Source: Mesaphorura yosii
Taxonomy: Eukaryota; Arthropoda; Collembola; Poduromorpha; Tullbergiidae
Reading direction: 5' to 3'
NCBI GenBank assembly: GCA_009869945.1
Contig: WIXG01000303.1
Location: forward strand, 32,568-96,567
Length of the DNA stretch: 64,000 nucleotides
Shown here: positions 50,670 to 59,312 of the stretch, piece after piece
Layout: every line of letters begins with the position of its first letter
How positions within the stretch are numbered: position 1 is the stretch's first letter
Notes under the pieces: model-generated
The model's database searches: none
What the model saw: the letters and a program-made list of their open reading frames with translations, nothing else
What the model was told of the DNA's origin: nothing
Position numbers and translations under genes: made by a program

Positions 50670-53520
50670 CTTGTCACTGACCGCCACTGGTGGTTGGGTT
50701 AACCGATAACTTATCACTACACTAAACTAGACTAACTGTGCTTCACCTTTTCTAGAATAAATTAAGAGGGGAGAGAGATTGTCAGCTAGTAATTAACTAG
50801 AGTTCAAGTTTAAGTTCATGGTTTTTTAAAAAATCTTGACCCGTCGATCCAGGATACCTGTCAATTGCTGGAGCCAAGCCGCCACCGTTCCCGAATCGAA
50901 TCGGTGATTTAAACTTGTCTGAATCCTGGAGCTCCTTCAGCCAGGGTTCTTTGTCTTGTTCTTGTCTTGACTTCACTGCTGTTGCCTGCTGTCTTGTCCA
51001 GTCTGCCAAGAAGAGCAAGTGCAATGCCTACCTGAGTCAGACTCACAGCCACTGCAATCACGGCAATAGCAATGCCATTGCCATTGCCAAAGCCATTGTC
51101 AGCTTAGCACCAGCGTAGTACAATGAAGCAGTGCAGGGCAGTGTTGAAGATAAATCAAGAATCAAGATACGATACAGCAACAGCAACAGGTTGGTCTTGG
51201 TCTTTGTATCATTGCGTGCTGCGTGCGGGTACGCTGACGGACAGGTACTTGGGGTCCGTTTTATGTAAAAGAGCAGCGCAGTCTGTGCAGTGCAGTAAAA
51301 GAGATAATTATCTCCATTCGCTTCTCTCGCTTGAGTCAACGCAACGCGACGGCGAGTCGAATGAATTCCTTTAGGGTACAAAACCAAAACAATATTTTTG
51401 ATGGTTGGGTTGTGGCGTGGCGTGGCTTCATCGTGCATCCTCTCCTCGCTGCTTTATCATCATCATCATAGCTGGACAACAATGCGAGCGAGGTGCAGGT
51501 ACGAGCGAGTTTGGTTGCTGGTTGGATGGATGAATGATGAAGCTTTTTCCTATTCCCACGTATTCGCATTCGTTACTCTGAGCGTGGCAGGCTGTAAAAG
51601 AATTCTCTCAGCAGCACAAAAAACCTGCCCATGATTTTTTGCTCTTGAACTTGAAAATAATGCTGCACAGGGTGACAATTCATGCTTTCTGTCCATGTTT
51701 ACGTACGAATTGGCGAATTTCTGCCTAATTCCCGCCAGGCGCTAAGCAAAATTAATATTAATTTAGAGCTCAGCTCTAATTTTTGTAAAACTGCCCGAGA
51801 TAGGCCATAAAACACAACGAATATGGCCGGTGCCGGATTTTCCAGGCCGTCCGAGTCTCCTGTGCTCTGCTTTTGTCCATTAGCACACCTGTTTTGTATT
51901 ATTAACGAAAAAGGAATGTGAATGCGAATGTCGCCTCGGGACCTTTCTTTCAGCCTTTGAATCGGCTTGGAAGACAAGACAATAATCATTTTCTTGCTTT
52001 GCATTGTATCGCCTTGCGTTTTCAAGACGAATTACCATTTCTTAGCACTAAACTGCGATGTACCAGTGTACCAGTATCAGTGCAGAGTGTATTTACGTTC
52101 TGTATATTGTATTATTAATTCTACCCTTCAGGGTTCAATCGCCTCAAACTTAGCCTGCCTGGCCAATACTACAAACTGGCTGGGTATTATAATTAACATG
52201 GCGATGGTAATGGCAATGTACCTGCTGCCTGTCCATTCTCGTAAGTACGATGTACTATTCCTAATTTCCATTGCTTGCCAGCCAAGAAGACAACAAAAGA
52301 AGTTATAGAAGGCAGGCGGTTGAGTCAGTAAAAAGAAGGAATGGGTTGGAAGACGAAAAGGCTTTTGATCCCTTGAGGTATTCGTCCTGCAGCGTCGCCC
52401 GTCGCCGACTCCGGAGTTGATCGACTAGTTGGGCCCACAAACAACAATGCAATGCAATGGCTCGACTGAGGATGAAATGCCCAGAAGAATTTTACGATTT
52501 AAGGAAGAATCGTCGCCTCGCCTCGCCAGCCGGACGGTGCACGTAAATACTTAAATACAATGCAAGAGCAATGCATGCGAATGGATTGGGAATCCGATTC
52601 GCTTGGGGTTCAAGCGATCAACGTTCAAGCCACGTTGGTCGGTCACAGATGTTTGTTTTCTTGCTCCTGGCGTAGGCTTAAGGCTCATGCGCCTCGCTGC
52701 TCCTGTGCCCGTGCTGTCTGGTTCGAGTTAAATGCAGTCAATGTCAAGTATACAAGTAGCAAACAACTAAAAACACCAGCGGCTGAATGCGGAACATGTG
52801 CTCAGGAGATTGAAATCGACAGAATTAAAACCCAAACTACTACCGACTCGCAAAAGCAAACAGAATCGATTATACTGTGAGCTCTAGCTCAAGCGCAAGC
52901 GCAGATATGAAAGGCAGCCAGATATCCTTCAAATTCGTTAATTTGCAGACACAGACGCATTTTACAGCCGACACAGTCACGCATTGGAAGAAAAATCGAC
53001 TTGGAGGACAAGAAAAAGCAACTCATGAATTCTGTAATCCAAGTAATTCTGTGATTGAAACACCCAAATGCGATGTGGAATGAAGTTTGAGTTTCTGAAT
53101 ACCGAATCTTAACGTGCGACAAGACAAAAGGTAATTGCCTCGCCTCAGCTCAATTCAACTCCCAACGCACGCTCGCAAAGAAGAGGTAAAAAAAATGAAG
53201 TGAAACCTGAGAGCACTCTACAATCACGGAGCGAAGGTAACACACGCGCAGCGGCTCCTCGCTTATTGTTACATAAGTGTGGTCTGTAGGAAGAGTACTT
53301 TCCTGCAATTTTAATGTACCAAGCCGGTAGCAGACCCCGGAATTCCATTTCATAGCAGCACATCATGATGAAGTGATAACATTATTAGTACGGTATTCAC
53401 GGGCAGGTGAGTTCTGACGTCTGAGCGGCGGGGACGCAAATATTGAATAATTTAAAAACTGGAAGCACAGCAGAAGCCAGAAGATAACGTATCCTCACAT
53501 CGTTGATTATTCAGCACACT
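50670..53520. other. Upstream region of TfAP-2; no supported gene
   Basis: About 2.9 kb that probably contains the TfAP-2 promoter and untranslated exons. A minus-strand frame at 50797-51024 may be leader sequence. A plus-strand exon-like segment near 52130-52240, with acceptor and donor, encodes a hydrophobic stretch, but I found no partner exon. Nothing else is supportable. Confidence 0.4.
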
Positions 53521-54501
53521 TGAAGTGGTTTTACCCTCTGGAGAATATTCCGCCCACATTTCGATTTCGAACTTGGTCATATTCCCAGAGTGATCCGACT
53601 CGGTTCTTCTAACCAATTGCGCAAGGGCCGTTTGTCCCGTGCTAAATGCTCAAATGATTTCCGAGGAATCCTTCAGGCTCTTCTCGTAGTGATCCGATTT
53701 GGCCGCGTGACCAACTCGTTTCCGTACTGATGGAACGCCTCCAACTACTCCGTGTCAGTGGTGCTCCGCCTGAATCGATGGCGGGTGACTGGGCTGTTCT
53801 GCATTTTGGAAGCCTGGACTTTGGTCGGGTTTCTCCTGGCCAGGCTTATTGCGTCGGTGCTCTTCATCTTCATCGTCATCAGTCACCTTCGGGACGGTCC
53901 TGCAAGGATTCAACCTGCGTCATGCTGCTGAGATCGCCTCACTTCTTTCAAAGATACACTCATTTGCGAGGCGGATGACCGCGTTCTATCGATCGGACAT
54001 GCGGCAGAAGGACGGGATGGAGATGTTGGTGAAGGTGATTGTCTATCCAGTACCGAGCTTTCCAAGTTCTGCACAGGCAGGCCAGCGAACTCGGCCCCGA
54101 TTATCGCCGCATTCTTGGCTATAAGTTGCCTGATTCAAATCCTCTCCGCCTACTGTCTCATCCGGGCGATTGACTCAATGCCTGCGGCCACCAGAATATT
54201 CCTGCAGGTTTTCACGCTTCTTACCTGCGGCATCACCAAAATCTGCCTTGACTTTGTGGTCTACACGAACGCGTCGACGGAGTACGCGGCTTCGTTTCGC
54301 AGATGGAGCTCGCGACTTGGCCAGAATGCGACAAGTAGCGGGAGCGGCAATGATTTGAAACTGTACTGGAACGAGTCTCGGCATTTTAGAACAAATCGGC
54401 TGCTCAGGTTCATGGTTGGCTCCTTATATATTACGCAGACCATATTCATTGTGCTGACGTCAGACGTTGTCCTTGTGCCACTGCTGACAGTGAAGTCCTA
54501 A
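53521..54501 (+). pseudogene. Gustatory-receptor-like chemoreceptor pseudogene
   Basis: Pieces of a seven-transmembrane chemoreceptor of the arthropod gustatory-receptor type can be read in order but in changing frames. First comes HLKWFYPLENIPPTF near 53520. An in-frame TGA then falls within PY*WNASNYSVSVV (about 53727). It is followed by the helix LVGFLLARLIASVLFIFIV, a frame change to NLRHAAEIASLLSKI and KDGMEMLVKVIVYPVPSF, and another frame change to IIAAFLAISCLIQILSAYC. The tail is LRFMVGSLYITQTIFIVL, with its stop at 54501 and AATAAA at 54516. At least one stop and two frame changes not located in homopolymers favour a genuine pseudogene, unlike the 32-35 kb genes. It is convergent with the lipocalin-like cluster. 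Confidence 0.5.
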
Positions 54502-54515
54502 TTTAAAGATATGTA

Positions 54516-54521
54516 AATAAA
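54516..54521 (+). promoter_or_regulatory. Polyadenylation signal after the chemoreceptor pseudogene
   Basis: AATAAA begins 15 nt after the stop at 54501. It is a residual 3' end signal. Confidence 0.4.
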
Positions 54522-54555
54522 TTAATTCCTATCAATTCACTCTTCTCGGCAACGA

Positions 54556-54561
54556 TTTATT
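54556..54561 (-). promoter_or_regulatory. Polyadenylation signal of lipocalin-like gene A
   Basis: Minus-strand AATAAA about 47 nt past the stop codon. Confidence 0.45.
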
Positions 54562-54607
54562 GATAAGGGACAATTTTTTATACAACGAGTGCAATGCATA
54601 ATCTAAG

Positions 54608-54814
54608 TTACAATTCGTCCTTGTGCTCATCGTCCTCATAAACGATCTCGACCTCACGTTCCTCCTCCTGCTCAGGAGGTTTACAATTATCGAATCGAAT
54701 GTACGTGAAGTGACGTTCCTTAAACCCGATGAACTTGGCGTACTCGTGAATCTCCTTCACTACGTTGTCTTCGAGCACTGGCTTGGTGCTGATCAGAGCA
54801 GTTGGAACCACACT
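54608..54814 (-). CDS. Lipocalin-like protein A, terminal exon with C-terminal KDEL
   Basis: The final exon begins after an AATTGAAG acceptor at 54814 and is phase 0. PTALISTKPVLEDNVVKEIH...FIGFKERHFTYIRFDNCK aligns with the last exons of the two paralogues downstream (helix plus Cys near the end). After that Cys it adds an acidic tail (PEQEEEREVEIVYEDDEH) and ends KDEL at the stop. KDEL is the classic retrieval signal for lumenal endoplasmic reticulum proteins. A minus-strand AATAAA at 54561-54556 follows. An upstream coding-like stretch (about 54947-55090, FVVFSKVRARAEEQHVQSF) may be an earlier exon ending at a GTATAC donor. I found no signal-peptide exon, so the gene may be truncated or have diverged exons. 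Confidence 0.45.
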   Translation of the reverse strand, partial: SVVPTALISTKPVLEDNVVKEIHEYAKFIGFKERHFTYIRFDNCKPPEQEEEREVEIVYEDDEHKDEL

Positions 54815-55430
54815 CTTCAATTATTACGCTACACTTACATTAAACCTAATTAATTCACCAATTCGATCATTAATTATTACAGAATTTCTAGTTTTATTCA
54901 ATCAAGCAATCAATTATTACTTGTATTAGCTGTTACACAATCAATCTATTAGCTGTTGTATACCAGTTGGACTGAAATCCTTGTTTGGTGTACCGAAAGG
55001 ACTGCACGTGCTGCTCCTCGGCTCGAGCCCGAACCTTCGAGAACACCACAAAGGCAGGCTGCAGAAGTGGTGCACTTGCACATCGACCTCCTTTAATATT
55101 TCCAGCATGATTCATTTCCTGAAGCCTTTCACAGTTTCATCTACTTGGGGACTTTTCCGTTTTTTAAAGGGCGAACCAATCTCACAGTGTCGTTCATTTC
55201 ACAGTTTTTAGTAGGAAGAATTGAAAGCACGAGAAGAGAGAGCAGTAAGCAGTTTGTATTTTATGCCGGCCGGTCGAAAGAACTTGGTCAAAGGCACGAT
55301 GATTGAATGAGGCTGACAACTCGCATTAATATAATATTCGAATTTTCAGACCGGGGTGAATTTCAATCTCTTTAATGTTCTGATTTATTTGATGCATTCG
55401 CCCAACTTCCTTTTTCATCTACTTTAGTGC

Positions 55431-56230
55431 CTAATCGAGTTTACAATAATGGTAGCGAACATTGACGAGGTTTTCCTTGTTGAAACCAAGGGACTCTCCG
55501 TACTCGGTAAACTTCTTCACGTCTGCCTCGTCCAGATCGGGCGTAGTTCCCATCATGGCCCAGCTCGCAGTCCCGTCGTCGTAGCACGTGATGACCACGG
55601 CGTACGTCTTGTTGTCCGTCATCGGGATGGTCTTGGTGGCCTTCAGCTCTGTTGAAGGGAGTAATTAATTTAATTACAGGCGTGGCGGGCAGAATTCTAT
55701 TTTTTACGCAAGCCAGCGGAATCGAGAATTTCTTACTTAAATGCTGCAGCTCGAACGTCTTGCCGTTGAGTGGAGGCCCGGTTGGCGTTGCGATGACCCG
55801 GCCAACCTTCCCCATCGACTTGTACGAAGGCGGACCCTCCTCAGGCGTGTTCACGACAATGCAGGCGTCAAAGTACACGTCGACTTCCCAAAGTTCTTCT
55901 ATCGTCTTGTTCTGGACCTCGGCAGCCGTTCTGAACAGCTGCAGTTTGCTGACAGGGTTGAAGTACCAAGTCCGGACGGATTTAAACTGTAAAGTATCAA
56001 ACTACAAGTAACGAAGAAACGCATGTGGAAGGACATAGACGCTTAATTGTGTTACCAACCAATCTCCAACTTACCCATTTCATGTCCAAAGTCGGCGTGG
56101 TCGGCGGCTGATTTTCAGGACATTTTTCCTTAAAGAATTGGTCCTCGGCACCATGTACGGCTTGGAGCAGGCCTAAAATCAGTAAGCAGGCCAACGAGGC
56201 GAATGCTGGTCTTAAATTGCAGCGGAACAT
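55431..56230 (-). CDS. Secreted lipocalin-like protein B
   Basis: Three exons, 56075-56230, 55737-55986 and 55431-55648, give about 207 residues, a normal lipocalin length. The signal peptide begins MFRCNLRPAFASLACLLILG; the ATG at 56230 is preferred over an in-frame ATG-like codon seven residues upstream. The mature part starts with a Cys-containing segment (EKCPENQPPTTP). FKSVRTWYFNPVSKLQLF corresponds to the lipocalin GxW region. TYAVVITCYDDGTASWAMMG corresponds to the TDY and Cys strand, and a C-terminal helix ends in YHYCKLD. Intron phases (0, 1) are identical to gene C, so the two are tandem duplicates. Expected role: an extracellular carrier of small hydrophobic ligands; the ligand is unknown. 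Intact. Confidence 0.65.
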
Positions 56231-56323
56231 TTTGGAATTGGGTGAAGACACCAGGATTAGGATGTGGAGACGTACTCTTCTGCCAAACTGCTGATTTGAA
56301 AGCGAACGAGTGCAGTTCAGCTT

Positions 56324-56335
56324 GCGTTTTATATC
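56324..56335 (-). promoter_or_regulatory. TATA box of lipocalin-like gene B
   Basis: GATATAAAACGC on the minus strand, about 95 nt upstream of the ATG, is followed by GCACTCGTTCGCTTT. The same arrangement stands upstream of gene C, so the core promoter was duplicated with the gene. Confidence 0.6.
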
Positions 56336-56869
56336 AAGGCTGTCAAAAGAACTAGAACAATCTGACTAGTCTGAATTAGGTCATGTATTTAGAAATAGAA
56401 AGGTGCGAATTTAAACTGCCGCCTTCTGTTGTTGCCCTCAAAGTGTTTGGTGCGACGCGCCGCACGATAGCGCGACTTCACGAGCCAACAGCCAATCGCT
56501 TCGACAGCACATGGAAAACTTTGAGAGTGTCAAAGGAAAGTGAAGTGACTTTGCCGATGATCGAATGATTAAATGATGGAATCAGGCCAGGTTAAGTCAC
56601 ACCATTGTGACATTTGCCGGTGATTCGCGGCGATGGACCTGCAGCGCGTGAAGGTTTGCTCATTGCAACTCCCAAACACAGCCATGCCGCCGCCACGACC
56701 CACAAGGGGACGGAGGTAGTCGCTCAATCAGAGATCATGTGCAACGACGATGGTGCATTAAGTGATCACGATGTGTAAATGACAGTTCAGTGGCCGCGAG
56801 TCATTCACGTTTCGTATGTGATGTTCGGTTGACTATAAAACATCTATCATTTCTCTCACAGCGGCAGAC

Positions 56870-57096
56870 ATGGCTGAAGCAAAGTTAATCCAGCATGAAT
56901 TTTATTCGGAAATAGTTTTAAACGAGAAAACCGCAGTCGAATTTTTAAAAAAAATGGAATTCTATGTACCGACAATCAAGTGTACATGAAAGTGAAAGAC
57001 GGCGTGCCGTGCAATTCCAAGTTTAAGGAGGTTTTTAAGAAAAGGAAAACCACCTATAAGATGCAGCAACTGGAGATGCGGCACGTTCCAGTCTAA
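56870..57096 (+). pseudogene. Short degenerate ORF with a TATA box, unidentified
   Basis: TATAAA at 56834-56839 precedes an ATG at 56870 reading MAEAKLIQHEFYSEIV and TAVEFLKK. In an A8 run the frame changes. One added base restores NGILCTDNQVYMKVKDG and KRKTTYKMQQLEMRHVPV to the stop at 57094-57096. The pattern of a short N-terminus, FLxKxGIL, a Cys and then a Lys/Arg-rich stretch loosely recalls the zinc-ribbon start of ISXO2/Merlin-type transposases, but the Cys spacing is incomplete. It may be a transposon remnant or a small gene. Confidence 0.3.
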
Positions 57097-57371
57097 GTTA
57101 ACTGTGGCATAAAGTCTGAAATGAGCTGACGCACAAAAAACATAAGCAGAGAACGTGACTTTGTCATTGCGACTTTTGTGGCGGAACGAAATCCAAAACT
57201 GCAAAGATTTTGGGAAAGCTTCGCACGCATGGAATTTTACTCTCTTCTGACGTGCAGGAAATGGAAAGCAGGACCACCTATAAATTGCCAATTCAAACGT
57301 TTTTAATTCCTGGTTGGATTTATTTCTGCTTGTTAACTTTTTCTAAGCTTTCCTGTCCTAGCAGGGTTGCA

Positions 57372-58153
57372 TTAGCATTTATTAACTTCGCAATCCACCA
57401 ATTTGCAATGGCTGTAGTTAATAAGGACTAAATTTTTTCGATCAAGCCCGTGGGCCTCCCCGAACGCGATAAACTTCTTCAGAACTTCGGGATCAGGTTC
57501 TGGGCTGATATTCATCATAGCCCAGGAACCCGAGCCGTCCTCGTAACAGGAGAAGAAGGTCATGTAGGTCTTGTTGTCGGTCAGCGGCATTGTCGTATTG
57601 CCTTTGGCATCTGTTGAATGTTAAATATAGTGCCTGCAGCAGCATGAAGGTTTCCTACAGCAGGCATAAATCTTTCTTTAATTCCTTACCGTAGTTTTGG
57701 AATTCAAAGTGCATGCCATTCAGTGGAGGTCCGGTCGGTTTGACGAAGAAGTGGACCTTCTTTCCCATTGAAGTGTACGTCGGGTCGTTCTTTGGGTCTG
57801 CAGGCCATTGGACGATAACGCAGCCATCGTAGTACACGTTTTCCTCGCGCAAGGAGCCCAGAGTAACGTTCTGGACATCGGCCGCCGACCGGAACAACTC
57901 CAGTTTGCTGATTGGCGTGTAATACCAAGTACGGACGGACATGAACTGCGGAAACAAATCACTTGTAGCAAAATGGATAGTTAAGACCCTTTAATAAGGC
58001 CTCCAAATTTTAACCTACCCATTTCATGTCGAAATCCGGCGTGGTAACCGGCATGGGATTCGGACACTTTTCGTAGAAAAAGCTCTCATCTAAGCTGCTC
58101 ACACTTTGAAACAAGCCCAAAACTAATACAAAGGCAAGCTTGGTGAATACCAT
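57372..58153 (-). CDS. Secreted lipocalin-like protein C
   Basis: Three exons, 58019-58153, 57690-57945 and 57372-57610, give about 209 residues. The signal peptide is MVFTKLAFVLVLGLFQSVSS; an in-frame ATG nine codons upstream is possible. Each block of gene B is matched: EKCPNPMPVTTPDFDMKW, FMSVRTWYYTPISKLELF, YDGCVIVQW, KPTGPPLNGMHFEFQNYG, TYMTFFSCYEDGSGSWAMM and a C-terminal helix with SHCKL. The protein then extends by VDCEVNKC, adding two cysteines not present in B. Intron phases are the same as in B, and a minus-strand AATAAA lies at 57324-57319. Expected role: secreted small-ligand binding. Intact. Confidence 0.65.
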
Positions 58154-58263
58154 TTTGGAGTTGGAGCTGGAACTCAACATTTTGTCACTCAGATGAACTT
58201 TAGCTTATTGGAGTTGTTTTTAACTACTGAATAGATTTAAAAGCGTATGAGTGCGATGCAGCT

Positions 58264-58275
58264 GCGTTATATATC
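58264..58275 (-). promoter_or_regulatory. TATA box of lipocalin-like gene C
   Basis: GATATATAACGC on the minus strand is followed by GCACTCATACGCTTTTAAATC, close to the promoter of gene B. A candidate arthropod initiator (TCAGT) lies near 58228. Confidence 0.6.
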
Positions 58276-59312
58276 AAGTTCGTCGAAGACGTCGATCGAC
58301 CAAAGAAAATGGGGTCACGAAAACGAAGTTAGGACTAGAAAGTAGAAATAATAAAAAGGATGTCAATTCAAACGGTCGGGGAATGGCAGATTGCCGCAGT
58401 ATAAAATGCTTGGCGGCAGCTGCTGAGCGGCCAAAGAAAATAGGTTACTGTTTCTTGACCATTCCTGAACGAGTGATAATAAAGCACCCGGCATTGCTTT
58501 GCCCTGAACACGAATTCATGCAGCCACGCAGCCTGCGCCTGCAGTCCATTCATTTCGGCTTGGGTCTCTAATTTTCCAAAATTAGTCAGGTTAACGTGAG
58601 TCACACCACTCAGTTATGCTAACATTTGTGATACCCATCCGCCGATCGACGTGCTCCACGTGCGTGCGTCATTTGTTATTGCAAACTTCCAAACCCAGAA
58701 TCATGTGGGCAATAGATTTCGCAAGGAGGCTGGCTTCCTGTGGGGCGAGAAGTTGTCCCCGAGCATTTCAAGATTCCAGAGCAAGCTAGACAACAAAAAG
58801 GAGCAAGAGCTGGAATCTGCACTTAATCTAATTTAATTAAGGAGTAGAACATGTACAAAATTTGCTCCAACTTGGTTCCTTCCATTCCTTGTACATTATC
58901 GGTAATATGTAGTGCGGAGGACGACGGGAAGTTCCTGGGAAAGTTTGTGTACGCAACCCATCTGTTCCGGGAAATTGAAAGAGAACTCCAGGTTTTCGAA
59001 AAGGGAAAGAAATTATCAGATGACGACACAGAAATTCTGACTATCGTTTTATTGGGCAAAGTCTGGTTTAAAGAAGTTAATGGAAGGCGGGAAATGTGAT
59101 TACATTACTAGCAGCGACAATGACCGTTTTATTCCCCTTATTTTATTACTAAGTTTAATGTACAGGCTGACAGCCAGGATCCTGAAGAATAAAGAGTAAA
59201 GTTAAAATTGCATACGAACAGCGCGTGCACAATATGCACGCGCACATCTCAAGTTAGGAAGGAAGCGAATCAGTGTTTTGCATGAAATATGAATTTAATA
59301 AATTTCATATTT
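58276..59312. other. Interval between lipocalin C and the kinase gene; two doubtful ORFs
   Basis: Around 58590-58640 the sequence resembles that at 56585-56640 (CAGGTTAA...GTCACACCA...ACATTTG), showing that the tandem duplication extends several hundred bases upstream. Two plus-strand frames, 58651-58836 (FRKEAGFLWGEKLS) and 58851-59099 (HLFREIERELQVFEKGKK), have coding-like composition but no recognised domain or splice sites. They may be relics. Minus-strand AATAAA signals at 59133-59128 and 59147-59142 serve the kinase gene. Confidence 0.4.
59128..59133 (-). promoter_or_regulatory. Polyadenylation signal of the receptor kinase gene
   Basis: Minus-strand AATAAA lies about 180 nt past the stop at 59313; a second one is at 59147-59142. 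Confidence 0.45.

Noticed and set aside
52130..52240. Exon-like segment with CCCTTCAG acceptor and GTAAGT donor encoding a hydrophobic stretch
   Set aside because: No partner exon could be found on either side; isolated splice-like signals are expected by chance.
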